Shown in pieces: positions 1 to 8,773 of a stretch of 64,000 nt of DNA (position 1 is the first letter of the stretch; every line of letters begins with the position of its first letter). Made by a program: the position numbers and the translations under genes. The notes beneath the pieces are model-generated. The model searched no databases. It worked only from the letters and a program-made list of their open reading frames with translations, and was not told the DNA's origin. Origin of the DNA: Alphaproteobacteria bacterium (GTDB taxonomy: Bacteria > Pseudomonadota > Alphaproteobacteria > UBA8366); the NCBI GenBank assembly GCA_021774335.1, contig JAJFJD010000059.1:124001-188000 (forward strand), read 5' to 3'.

Positions 1-533
1 GATTCGAGCAGGCCCGTACGGATCGTCATGTCCGCTTTGGCCTGGCGGATGCAGTCGTCGATCGACCGCGTCGCATGCCCGACCTTCAGGCCCAGGTCCC
101 AGAGCGTATAGAGGGTATGTTCGATAATCTGCTCGCTGCGCGGCGTCTGCTTGTAGGGCAGCAGGAACAACAGATCGACATCCGACTTCGGCGCGAGTTC
201 GCCACGCCCGTAGCCGCCATAAGCGACGATCGACAACTGCTCGCCCGCGGTCGGGTTGGCCGCGGGATAGATGTAGTCCGCCGCGATGTCGTACATCACG
301 CGGATTAGTTGATCCATCAGGAAACAGTGGCCCTGAACCGCCAGCGCGCCGCTCTGGTCCTCGTCGAAGCGGCGGCGGATTTCCGCCCCGCCGTCCGCCA
401 GCGCTGCGCGATAGAATTCCAGCATGGCTTGCGGCCGGTCGCTCTCGGAGAGGTCCCCGTCCAGCACCGCCAGCGCCGCTTCATGCAGCACGGCGCGATC
501 GATTATCGCGCGTTTCTTCCGCAGTCTTTCCAT
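1..533 (-). CDS. glnD: PII uridylyltransferase GlnD, N-terminal part (runs off window)
   Basis: Partial gene. Reading the minus strand from ATG at 533 gives a frame open to base 1 (about 177 codons). It contains the nucleotidyltransferase signature GGYGRGELAPKSDVDLLFLL, followed by a segment typical of GlnD (LYTLWDLGLKVGHATRSIDD). GlnD uridylylates and deuridylylates PII proteins in response to glutamine and so controls nitrogen assimilation in the cytoplasm. The paired Asp residues of SDVDLLF are the expected metal ligands. The HD and ACT domains lie outside the window. It lies 64 bp downstream of mutS on the same strand and could be cotranscribed. The N-terminus is short before the catalytic motif, so an upstream start is possible, but no upstream in-frame ATG is seen. 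Confidence 0.93.
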   Translation of the reverse strand, partial: MERLRKKRAIIDRAVLHEAALAVLDGDLSESDRPQAMLEFYRAALADGGAEIRRRFDEDQSGALAVQGHCFLMDQLIRVMYDIAADYIYPAANPTAGEQLSIVAYGGYGRGELAPKSDVDLLFLLPYKQTPRSEQIIEHTLYTLWDLGLKVGHATRSIDDCIRQAKADMTIRTGLLE

Positions 534-597
534 TGCTAAGTCATGCGTCAGCTTGGCGCTGAATGCAAGGGAAACTACCGCTTTCCGGGCTTCCGGG

Positions 598-3279
598 TCA
601 GTCGTCCAGGAGCGCTCGCAGGCGGTAAATCAGGTCGAGTGCCTCGCGCGGGGTCAACTCATCCGCGTCCACCGCGGCGAGGGTTTCCTCCACCGCCGAT
701 GGTTGTGCGACCGCCGCCTTCGGGGCATCGGCGAGCGCCGCGAAGAGCGGCAGGTCTTCGGCGAGGCGGGTCATGGCGGAGGACTGCTCGCCGCTTTCCA
801 GCGTCTTGAGGACCGACTCCGCCCGGTCGATCACCGCGGGCGGCAGTCCGGCCAACTTCGCGACGTGGATGCCGTAGGAGCGGTCCGCCGCGCCGGTCGC
901 CACCTCATGCAGGAAGACCACCTCGCCCTCCCACTCCTTGATCCGCATGGTGTAAGGCTTGAGCGCGGCAAGCCGCGATGTCAGCGCAACCAGTTCGTGG
1001 AAATGCGTCGCGAACAGCGCGCGGCAGCGGTTCACCTCGTGCAGGTGCTCGACCGCCGCCCAGGCGATCGATAAGCCATCGAAAGTGGCGGTGCCGCGGC
1101 CGATCTCGTCGAGGATGACGAGCGAGCGTTCGGTCGCCTGGTTGAGGATCGCCGCCGTCTCGACCATCTCGACCATAAAGGTGGAGCGGCCACGCGCCAG
1201 GTCGTCGGCCGCACCCACCCGGCTGAACAACCGGTCGACCACGCCGAGCCGTGCCGAGTCCGCGGGCACGAAGGACCCCATCTGCGCCAGTACGGCAATC
1301 AGGGCATTCTGACGCAAGAAAGTACTCTTACCCGCCATGTTCGGCCCGGTCAGCAGCCACAGCCGGTCGGCCTCGCCGAGATCGCAGTCGTTGGCGACGA
1401 AGCCGCCGTCCTGCCCGTCGCGCAACGCGGCCTCGACCACCGGATGCCGCCCGCCCGTAACCGCGAATTCGCTGGTGTCGACCACCGCCGGGCGGCAATA
1501 GCGCCGCTCGACCGCGAGATCCGCCAGGGCCGAGGCCACGTCCAGCGCCGCGAGCGCCGCCGCCGCCAGCGCAATCGCGTCGGCGCGGGCCGCTACTTCG
1601 ACGATCAGGTCGTCGAACAATTGAAGTTCGATCGCCACCGACTTGTCGCGGGAATCGGCGATCCGCCGGGCCAGGTCCGCGAGTTCGGTGGTGCTGAAGC
1701 GCACCGCGTTGGTCATCGTCTGGCGGTGAATGAAGTCGTCGCCGAGACGGTCGACGAAACGCTGCGTCACCTCGATGAAATAGCCCAGCACATTATTATG
1801 CCGAATCTTGAGCGTGTCCGCGCCGGTCTCCTCGCGGTAGCGGCGTTCCAGGTTCGCGATCAGGCGGCGGCTCTCGTCGCGCAGCTCGCGCACTTCATCC
1901 AACTCCAGCGCATAGCCGCGCGCGATGAATCCCCCGTCCCGCGCGTTCAGTGGCAGTTCTTCGGCGAGCGCCCGGGTCAGCCGGTCGACCAGCACCGCAT
2001 GCTCACCAAGATCGGTCAACGCCTCGGCGATGCCCGACGGCGGGGGCACGGCGGCGGCTTCGATCACGCTACGCAGGGCATCGGCCTGGACCAGCCCGTC
2101 GCGAACGGCGGCGACATCGCGCGGCCCGCCACGGCCGACCGTGATCCGCGACAATGCACGTTCCAAGTCCGGGCAGCGCCGCAACCCTTCGCGCAGATCG
2201 GACCGGGTGTCCGGGTCGTCGGCGAACCAGCTCACCATATCGAGGCGCGCGTTGATCGCGGCCGGATCGGTCAATGGTGCTGCCAGCCGTGCGGCCAATG
2301 CCCGCGCGCCGCCGCCGCTGACGGTCCGGTCAATGACCGACAGCAGGCTGCCCTGGCGGTCGCCCGTCAGGGTGCGTACAAGCTCAAGATTTCGCCGGGT
2401 CGCCGCATCTATTTCCATCAGCGCACCCGCCGATACGCGGCGCGGCGGCGCCAGATGCGGCAGCTTGCCGACCTGGGTCAGTTCCACATAGTCGACCAGT
2501 GCGCCGGCAGCGGCCAGTTCGGCGCGGGCGAAATCACCGAAGGCGTCGAGCGACCCGACCCCGTAAAGCGCAGTCAGGCGGCGCTGCGCATTCTGTGAAT
2601 CGAAGCGGCTGTCCGGCTGGATTGAGACGCTTTCGCCGCGCTCCCGCAGAATTTCGGCAAGATCGTCCTGGGCTGCGAGTTTTTCGGGCACGACCAACTC
2701 GCCCGGATCGACCCGGGCCAGCATCGCGCCCAGGCCCACCGCGTCACCGCCCTGCAGCGGTTGCGTATAAAAAGCGCCGGTCGACATGTCGAGCCAGGCC
2801 GCGGCAAGCTCGCGGCCGACCCGGGCCAAGGCCGCCAGATAGTTATGTGCCCGCGCATCCAGCAGCCCGTCCTCGGTCAGCGTGCCGGGCGTGACCAGGC
2901 GGACCACGTCGCGTTTCACGACCGACTTGTTACCGCGCTTCTTGGCTTCGGCGGGGTCTTCCATCTGTTCGCAGATCGCGACCCGGAACCCCTTGCGGAT
3001 CAGCCGCGCCAGATAGCCGTCGGCCGCATGCACCGGCACGCCGCACATCGGTACTTCGCGGCCGTCATGTTCGCCGCGCTTGGTCAGGGTGATGTCGAGC
3101 GCCGCCGCCGCGCCGACCGCGTCCTCGAAGAACATCTCGTAGAAGTCGCCCATGCGATAGAACAACAGGCAATCGGGATACGCTTCCTTGATCCGCAGGA
3201 ACTGCGCCATCATCGGCGTCGGGCCGGCCGGCCGGCGGCTCGGTGCCTTTTTGGGATTGCGGGAGATCGGGCGGGTCAT
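598..3279 (-). CDS. mutS: DNA mismatch repair protein MutS
   Basis: MutS recognises mispairs and small loops and recruits MutL; it acts as a clamp on DNA. The N-terminal mismatch-binding domain has the Phe-X-Glu signature in the segment FYRMGDFYEMFFEDA. The C-terminal ABC-type ATPase has Walker A GPNMAGKST near residue 640, then the signature and Walker B region ending VILDEIGRGT, and a conserved FATHFHEL switch. About 893 residues, normal for MutS1. The longest reading frame starts at 3318, but its extra 13 residues (MEGPPPPCYF...) look non-conserved, so ATG 3279 is preferred; neither start has a strong ribosome binding site. Transcription reads towards glnD. Confidence 0.97.
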   Translation of the reverse strand: MTRPISRNPKKAPSRRPAGPTPMMAQFLRIKEAYPDCLLFYRMGDFYEMFFEDAVGAAAALDITLTKRGEHDGREVPMCGVPVHAADGYLARLIRKGFRVAICEQMEDPAEAKKRGNKSVVKRDVVRLVTPGTLTEDGLLDARAHNYLAALARVGRELAAAWLDMSTGAFYTQPLQGGDAVGLGAMLARVDPGELVVPEKLAAQDDLAEILRERGESVSIQPDSRFDSQNAQRRLTALYGVGSLDAFGDFARAELAAAGALVDYVELTQVGKLPHLAPPRRVSAGALMEIDAATRRNLELVRTLTGDRQGSLLSVIDRTVSGGGARALAARLAAPLTDPAAINARLDMVSWFADDPDTRSDLREGLRRCPDLERALSRITVGRGGPRDVAAVRDGLVQADALRSVIEAAAVPPPSGIAEALTDLGEHAVLVDRLTRALAEELPLNARDGGFIARGYALELDEVRELRDESRRLIANLERRYREETGADTLKIRHNNVLGYFIEVTQRFVDRLGDDFIHRQTMTNAVRFSTTELADLARRIADSRDKSVAIELQLFDDLIVEVAARADAIALAAAALAALDVASALADLAVERRYCRPAVVDTSEFAVTGGRHPVVEAALRDGQDGGFVANDCDLGEADRLWLLTGPNMAGKSTFLRQNALIAVLAQMGSFVPADSARLGVVDRLFSRVGAADDLARGRSTFMVEMVETAAILNQATERSLVILDEIGRGTATFDGLSIAWAAVEHLHEVNRCRALFATHFHELVALTSRLAALKPYTMRIKEWEGEVVFLHEVATGAADRSYGIHVAKLAGLPPAVIDRAESVLKTLESGEQSSAMTRLAEDLPLFAALADAPKAAVAQPSAVEETLAAVDADELTPREALDLIYRLRALLDD

Positions 3280-3591
3280 GGCGGGAGGAAAATAACACGG
3301 CGGCGGCGGGCCTTCCATGCAGGGAACACGCGACTCCGCGAGAATTTACGACCGTATACCGCGCAACGCGGATGCTAGCCATGCCGGACGGCTTCATGCC
3401 AGTATGGCTCCGGCGGCGGAACGGCGACTTTCCTCAACACATCTCGGCGACACCGGCTGTGGCGGGAACGGCCACCGAAGGCGATGACCGCCATGGCGCG
3501 CGCCAGAAGAATTTCAGCGACGACTGGACAAATTGGACAACCGCGCCAATTGCATGACTGGACCAACTGAATAGGGGCGGCCGAAACGCTC
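3280..3591. other. Divergent intergenic region mutS / maeB
   Basis: About 310 bp between the divergent genes mutS and maeB. Reading frames here look like chance GC-rich frames. The side next to maeB is AT-richer and carries three TGGAC copies (3525, 3534, 3559), two inside a direct repeat GACTGGAC 34 bp apart, and an inverted repeat listed separately. No convincing promoter hexamers were found. Confidence 0.6.
3531..3551. promoter_or_regulatory. Operator-like inverted repeat upstream of maeB
   Basis: Inverted repeat AATTGG-N9-CCAATT about 40 bp before the maeB ATG, overlapping the repeated TGGAC motifs. The spacing suits a dimeric repressor or activator. The regulator is unknown and this is inferred from symmetry and position only. 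Confidence 0.3.
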
Positions 3592-5871
3592 ATGGCAAAG
3601 AAGAAAACCGAAACGCCGGAAGAGTTGCTCAAGCAGGACGCATTGCGCATGCACGCGCGCGGCCGTCCGGGCAAACTGGAAATTCGCGCGACCAAGCCGC
3701 TGACGACACAACGTGACCTGTCACTCGCCTATTCGCCGGGCGTCGCCTATCCCTGCCTCGCCATCGAGGAAGACGCCGCCTGCGCCTATGACTACACGGC
3801 CAAGGGCAACCTGGTCGCGGTCATATCGAACGGCACCGCCGTGCTCGGCCTCGGCAATATCGGCGCGCTCGCCTCGAAGCCGGTGATGGAAGGCAAGTCG
3901 GTCCTCTTCAAACGTTTCGCCGATATCGATGGCGTCGACCTCGAAGTCGACACCGAGGACGTGGACACCTTCGTCAACTGCGTGAAGGTGATCGGCAAGA
4001 CCTTCGGCGGCATCAACCTCGAGGACATCAAGGCGCCGGAATGTTTCCTGATCGAACAGCAGCTTCGAGAGCTGCTCGACGTGCCGGTCTTCCATGACGA
4101 CCAGCACGGCACCGCAATCATCACCGCCGCCGGATTGGTCAACGCGCTCACCCTGACCAAGCGCGACATCAAGGACGCGAAGATGGTGGTTAACGGCGCG
4201 GGCGCGGCATCGATCGCCTGCGTCGAGCTGATCAAATCGATGGGCGCGCCGCACGACAACATCGTGCTGTGCGATTCCAAGGGCGTCATCTACCAGGGCC
4301 GCGCAGAAGGGATGAACCAGTGGAAGTCGGCGCATGCGGCGGCGACCGACGCGCGCAGCCTGACCGACGCGATGAAAGGCGCCGACGTGTTCATCGGCCT
4401 GTCCGCCAAGGACGCGGTCAACAAGGCCATGGTCAAATCGATGGCCAAGAATCCGATCATCTTTGCGATGGCCAACCCCGACCCGGAAATCACGCCGGAA
4501 GATATCGAAAGCGTGCGCAAGGACGCCATCGTGGCGACCGGCCGGTCCGACTACCCGAACCAGATCAACAACGTGTTGGGCTTTCCGTACATCTTCCGGG
4601 GCGCACTCGACGTGCGCGCATCGACCATCAACGACGCGATGAAGATCGCCGCCGCCGAGGCGTTGGCCAAACTGGCCCGCGAGGACGTGCCCGACGAAGT
4701 GGACGCCGCCTATGGCGGCAAGCGGCTGAAATACGGTCCCGGCTACATCATTCCAGTGCCGTTCGATCCGCGGCTGATTTCCGAAGTGCCGGCGGCGGTC
4801 GCCCAGGCAGCGATGGACAGCGGCGTGGCGCGCGCGCCGATCGCGGATATGGCTGATTACCGCAAGCAGTTGTCGGTGCGGCTCGACCCTGCACTTTCCA
4901 CTCTGCAGTTTATCCATACGCGGGTCAGCGCCAACCCGCGCCGCGTGGTGTTCGCCGAGGGCGAGGAGGATCGGATCATCCGTGCCGCCGTCACCTTCCG
5001 CAACGCCGGTTTCGGCACACCAGTCCTGATCGGCCGGGAAGACCGGGTCCGCGAGGCAATGACGCGGCTCGGCATCGAGGCGAATGGCGGCCTGGAAATC
5101 CACAACGCGCGGATCAGCAAGAACAATCAGAAATACACCGACTTTCTATACGAACGGCTGCAGCGCAACGGGCATCTCTACCGCGACTGCCAGCGCATGG
5201 TGAATCAGGACCGCAACGTCTTCGGCGCCTGCATGATCGCGATGGGCGACGCCGATGCGATGGTGACCGGCACGACACGCAGTTTCGCCACCGCCTTCGA
5301 AGACGTGCGGCATGTCATCGATCCGAAGCCCGGTGAGCGGTTGATGGGTGTCACGGTCGTGGTGACGCAGGGGCGTACCGTGTTCATCTCGGACACCAAC
5401 GTCCACGAAGTGCCGACCGCCGAGGAGCTGGCCGACATCGCGATTCAGACCGCGGCTTATGCCCGTCAGTTCGGCCAGGAACCTCGGGTGGCGCTGGCAT
5501 CCTTCTCGAATTTCGGCCAGCCGATGCGCCCGCATATGGAGCGGGTGCGCGAAGCCGTCCGGATTCTCGACAGCCGCAACGTCGATTTCGAGTATGACGG
5601 AGAAATGCAAGCGGACACGGCCTTGAACTTCAATCTGATGCAGCAGGTCTATCCGTTCTGCCGGCTAACGGACGCCGCGAACTGCCTGATCATGCCGGCA
5701 CTGCACAGCGCCAGCATCAGCGCGAAGCTCTTGCGCGCGCTCGGCGACGGCACCGTGATCGGGCCCGTGATGATCGGCCTCGCGAAGCCGGTGCAATTCG
5801 TGCCGATGGGGTCGACAGTGAACGATGTCGTCAACGCTGCCGCCTTGGCTGCGCATGACGCAATCCTTTAA
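3592..5871 (+). CDS. maeB: NADP-dependent malic enzyme with C-terminal phosphotransacetylase-like domain
   Basis: Oxidatively decarboxylates malate to pyruvate, giving NAD(P)H and linking the TCA cycle to gluconeogenesis and lipid synthesis. 759 residues, the usual length of the fused MaeB type. The N-terminal malic domain carries YSPGVAYPCLAI and the metal/substrate segment VFHDDQHGTAIITAAG. The NAD(P) fold has VNGAGAASIAC near residue 200. From about residue 430 a phosphate acetyl/butaryltransferase domain follows (RVVFAEGEEDRIIRAA, GTTRSFATAFEDV, ADTALN). In this family that domain is generally regulatory, responding to acetyl-CoA, rather than catalytic. Gene stands alone, divergent from mutS and 88 bp before phoR. 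Confidence 0.95.
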   Translation: MAKKKTETPEELLKQDALRMHARGRPGKLEIRATKPLTTQRDLSLAYSPGVAYPCLAIEEDAACAYDYTAKGNLVAVISNGTAVLGLGNIGALASKPVMEGKSVLFKRFADIDGVDLEVDTEDVDTFVNCVKVIGKTFGGINLEDIKAPECFLIEQQLRELLDVPVFHDDQHGTAIITAAGLVNALTLTKRDIKDAKMVVNGAGAASIACVELIKSMGAPHDNIVLCDSKGVIYQGRAEGMNQWKSAHAAATDARSLTDAMKGADVFIGLSAKDAVNKAMVKSMAKNPIIFAMANPDPEITPEDIESVRKDAIVATGRSDYPNQINNVLGFPYIFRGALDVRASTINDAMKIAAAEALAKLAREDVPDEVDAAYGGKRLKYGPGYIIPVPFDPRLISEVPAAVAQAAMDSGVARAPIADMADYRKQLSVRLDPALSTLQFIHTRVSANPRRVVFAEGEEDRIIRAAVTFRNAGFGTPVLIGREDRVREAMTRLGIEANGGLEIHNARISKNNQKYTDFLYERLQRNGHLYRDCQRMVNQDRNVFGACMIAMGDADAMVTGTTRSFATAFEDVRHVIDPKPGERLMGVTVVVTQGRTVFISDTNVHEVPTAEELADIAIQTAAYARQFGQEPRVALASFSNFGQPMRPHMERVREAVRILDSRNVDFEYDGEMQADTALNFNLMQQVYPFCRLTDAANCLIMPALHSASISAKLLRALGDGTVIGPVMIGLAKPVQFVPMGSTVNDVVNAAALAAHDAIL

Positions 5872-5905
5872 CATCGGCGCACTATAAAGGTGGGTTAGAA
5901 AAGCC

Positions 5906-5942
5906 GCGGAACAGGCGCCGGCATCACAAAGGCTTGTTCCGC
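5906..5942 (+). other. Hairpin between maeB and phoR
   Basis: Eight-base complementary arms GCGGAACA and TGTTCCGC separated by 21 bases, ending 18 bases before the phoR ATG. There is no T-run, so a terminator is doubtful; it could form in the phoR leader. Confidence 0.3.
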
Positions 5943-5959
5943 CCGATGAAGGATGGCCC

Positions 5960-7336
5960 ATGCCGTACCGTCGGCCCGATCGATTGCTTCTAGCCGTTTT
6001 CACGGTTGCCGCCCCCGGCATTCTGGTGCTGGCGGGTCTCTTGATCGCCGGCATCCTTTCACCTGGGATCACCCTTGCCGCCGCTGCCATTCTCTTCGCC
6101 CTGGCCGGCGTGATTGCATGGCGCCATGTCACCGACCTGGCCCGGCTTCGGTTGCGGGTCGACCAATTGGCGGCGGGTGGGAACGATCCCGGCTACGCGG
6201 CGACGACGGTCGGCGACCTGTCGCTCGCGATCGCCCGTCTCGGCCGCCAATGGCAGGACGAACGGGAAAACCTGGCGGCCGAACGGGCGACAGCGGATTA
6301 CATCCTCGACGCCTTGCCCGATCCGCTCATCGTGGTCGACAAATCCGGCATGGTGGTGCGCGCCAACAACGCCGCCGAAGAAATCTTCGAGACCGAACTG
6401 ACCGGCCGCGACCTCGCCGCCGGCCTGCGCCACCCGGTCCTTCTGCGGGCAGTCGATTCGGCACTGAACGACGGCAATAGCCTGGCGGAAGAAATCGCCA
6501 TGCCGCCGCCGACGAATCGGAATTACAGCGCCCTCGTCGAACCGCTGGGAGAATCCGCCGACAGCGGCGCGTTGATCCTGCTGCACGATCTGACGCCGGT
6601 CCGTCTGGGGGAGCGCATGCGGGCGGACTTCGTCGCGAATGTCAGCCACGAATTGCGGACACCGCTGTCGAGCCTTCTTGGCTTCGTCGAAACGCTGCGC
6701 GGCCCCGCCCGCGACGACACGGAAGCGCGCGACAAATTCCTCGCCATCATGCATGAGCAGGCCGGGCGGATGACTCGCCTGATCGAGGACCTCCTATCGC
6801 TGTCGCGCATCGAAATGGACGAACACCGCCGCCCCGACACACCGGTCGATTTACGCCAGGTGCTCGCCAAGGTGAAAGACATGCTGTCGATGAAGGCGCG
6901 CGGTCGCAATATGCCGATTCAGATCACCGTCCCTGACACACCCGCCACAGTGCCCGGCGACGAAGACCAGCTAACGCAGGTGTTTCAGAACCTGATCGAC
7001 AACGCGATCAAATACGGCGGCGAAAATACCCCGGTCGAGATCGTGCTCGGCCAACCCGACGCTGCCCAGCTTTCGGTTACCGTGACCGACCATGGTGCCG
7101 GAATTCCGCGCGAACACCTGCCCCGGCTGACCGAGCGGTTCTACCGGGTCGATGCGGCCCGCAGCCGGCTGCTTGGCGGCACGGGGCTTGGCCTCGCCAT
7201 CGTCAAACACATCATCGCACGGCACCGCGGGCAACTCGATATCACCAGCGCCGAAGGCGAGGGCAGCAGTTTTACGGTCACGTTGCCGATCTTCGCCGAC
7301 GCATCGGAAGAGCCGCCCGCCGAAATGACGGGCTAG
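5960..7336 (+). CDS. phoR: Phosphate regulon sensor histidine kinase PhoR
   Basis: Membrane histidine kinase that phosphorylates PhoB when phosphate is scarce. Two N-terminal hydrophobic segments (about residues 9-33 and 37-54) are followed by a PAS-like region (YILDALPDPLIVVDKSG, residues 114-130). The dimerisation domain has the phospho-acceptor His230 in FVANVSHELRTPLSS. The ATPase domain shows the N box QNLIDNAIKYG, the G1 box DHGAGIP and the G2 box GGTGLGLAIVKHI. 458 residues, normal. It precedes pstS by about 265 bp and is followed by its signalling partners: pst transporter, phoU and phoB. The Pho box lies downstream of phoR, so phoR may be expressed separately. Confidence 0.96.
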   Translation: MPYRRPDRLLLAVFTVAAPGILVLAGLLIAGILSPGITLAAAAILFALAGVIAWRHVTDLARLRLRVDQLAAGGNDPGYAATTVGDLSLAIARLGRQWQDERENLAAERATADYILDALPDPLIVVDKSGMVVRANNAAEEIFETELTGRDLAAGLRHPVLLRAVDSALNDGNSLAEEIAMPPPTNRNYSALVEPLGESADSGALILLHDLTPVRLGERMRADFVANVSHELRTPLSSLLGFVETLRGPARDDTEARDKFLAIMHEQAGRMTRLIEDLLSLSRIEMDEHRRPDTPVDLRQVLAKVKDMLSMKARGRNMPIQITVPDTPATVPGDEDQLTQVFQNLIDNAIKYGGENTPVEIVLGQPDAAQLSVTVTDHGAGIPREHLPRLTERFYRVDAARSRLLGGTGLGLAIVKHIIARHRGQLDITSAEGEGSSFTVTLPIFADASEEPPAEMTG

Positions 7337-7435
7337 ACTGGAACGGGTCGCGATGCGCCCGGCCCATCATTCTGTAAAACAACACTTTTTCATCTAGCTC
7401 CGTCTATTTCCCGGCCCGGCAAAATAACCGCCCGG

Positions 7436-7475
7436 CTGTCATTTTTCTGTAACGGAACTGTCGTAAATGAGTCGT
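7436..7475 (+). promoter_or_regulatory. Pho box, four 7-mer units at 11-bp spacing
   Basis: Four PhoB-type heptamers in perfect 11-bp phase: CTGTCAT (7436), CTGTAAC (7447), CTGTCGT (7458) and GAGTCGT (7469), each separated by a 4-bp mostly A/T linker. This matches the known Pho box design (CTGTCAT repeats with 11-bp period), with two tandem boxes allowing two PhoB dimers. A -10-like TAAACACT follows at about 7479. It lies 127 bp before the pstS start, so pstSCAB-phoU-phoB is predicted to be PhoB-activated and phoB autoregulated. Confidence 0.88.
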
Positions 7476-7601
7476 GGCTAAACACTAGGGTCGGTCACGC
7501 CGTAGGGGCGATGCCGGACGATTTAAATGGCGGCGGCTTCGCTACGGATTTTTACAACGAATCATCCAAACCGAGATATCCACGAAGAACGGAGCGTGAC
7601 C

Positions 7602-8642
7602 GTGATTAAGAAAACCCTCCTTTTAAGCGCAATGGCCTCGATGGCCATGGCAGGCTCTGCCCTCGCGCGCGACCAGATCAACATCGTCGGGTCGTCCACC
7701 GTCTATCCTTTCGCGACGGTGGTCGCCGAAAAGTTCGGTAAGACCACCAGATTCAAGACGCCGAAGATCGAGTCGACCGGCTCGGGCGGCGGCCTCAAGC
7801 TGTTCTGCGCCGGCGTCGGCGTCCAGCACCCGGACATCGCCAATGCCTCGCGCCGGATCAAGAAGACCGAAGTCGAGCGGTGCGCCAATAACGGCGTCAA
7901 GGGCATCACCGAGGTGAAAATCGGCTATGACGGAATCGTCCTCGCCAACTCGAAAAAGGCAAAGCCGATCAAAGTGACCCTGCGGCAGCTTTACCTCGCG
8001 CTGGCGAAACAGGTTCCGGAACGCGGCAAGGATGGCGGCAAGCTAATCGCCAATCCTTTTAAGAAATGGAGCGACATCGACCCGTCGCTGCCGAATGCCG
8101 CGATCGAAGTGCTCGGCCCGCCGCCGACCTCCGGTACCCGCGACGCGTTCAACGAACTCGCCATCGAAGGCGGCTGCAAGACCTTCAAGTCGCTCAAGGC
8201 GGTGAAGAAGCAGGACAAGAAGAAGTATAAAGCGATCTGCCGCGGCATCCGTGAAGACGGTGCGTATATCGAAGCCGGCGAGAACGATAACCTGATCGTT
8301 CAGAAGCTCGAAGCCAACCCGAACGCCTTCGGCGTCTTCGGCTACAGCTTCCTCGATCAGAACGCGGACAAGGTTCAGGGCAGTCAGATCGACAACGTCG
8401 AGCCCACCTTCGAGAACATCTCCGCGCAGACCTATCCGGTGTCCCGTGCGTTGTTCTTCTATGTGAAGACGGCGCATGTCGGGAGAATCGCCGGCATCAA
8501 GGAGTTCGTTTCCGAGTTCACCAGCGACAAAGCTTGGGGTCCGGAAGGGTATCTCGCCGACCGTGGCCTGATCCCGTTGCCGGACGCCGAACGGAAGAAA
8601 GTCCGTGCCGCTTCGGTTGGCATGGTCAATCTCTCCATGTAG
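7602..8642 (+). CDS. pstS: Phosphate ABC transporter substrate-binding protein PstS
   Basis: Periplasmic receptor delivering phosphate to PstCAB. The GTG start at 7602 is chosen because GGAG lies 7 bp upstream and translation then begins VIKKTLLLSAMASMAMAGSA, a clean signal peptide cleaved after ALA. An upstream ATG at 7527 would add an unlikely extension. The mature protein starts DQINIVGSSTVYPFATVVAE, with the phosphate-contacting Ser/Thr, and has TSGTRDAFNELAIEG in the hinge region. 346 residues. It is lysine-rich compared with neighbours. First gene after the Pho box and separated from pstC by a strong hairpin, consistent with higher pstS expression. Confidence 0.95.
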   Translation: MIKKTLLLSAMASMAMAGSALARDQINIVGSSTVYPFATVVAEKFGKTTRFKTPKIESTGSGGGLKLFCAGVGVQHPDIANASRRIKKTEVERCANNGVKGITEVKIGYDGIVLANSKKAKPIKVTLRQLYLALAKQVPERGKDGGKLIANPFKKWSDIDPSLPNAAIEVLGPPPTSGTRDAFNELAIEGGCKTFKSLKAVKKQDKKKYKAICRGIREDGAYIEAGENDNLIVQKLEANPNAFGVFGYSFLDQNADKVQGSQIDNVEPTFENISAQTYPVSRALFFYVKTAHVGRIAGIKEFVSEFTSDKAWGPEGYLADRGLIPLPDAERKKVRAASVGMVNLSM

Positions 8643-8650
8643 GACCGCAT

Positions 8651-8686
8651 CGGCGGCCGGCTTAAACCCCGGCCGCCGATTTCATT
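8651..8686 (+). terminator. Intercistronic hairpin/attenuator between pstS and pstC
   Basis: Perfect 10-bp stem CGGCGGCCGG / CCGGCCGCCG with an 8-base loop, followed by ATTTCATTTT, starting 8 bases after the pstS stop. A leaky terminator or mRNA-stabilising stem would give more PstS than membrane subunits. Confidence 0.75.
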
Positions 8687-8773
8687 TTGACCCTCGACCG
8701 GCCGATATGGCCCAACCAGAAAAGTCAGCACCAAACCGGGCGAAAAAGTCCGGCCCCCAGGGAAGTAAAACGG

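Noticed and set aside
3243..3557. Plus-strand open frame of 104 codons in the mutS/maeB gap
   Set aside because: It begins inside mutS, has no ribosome binding site and no recognisable composition; a chance GC-rich frame.
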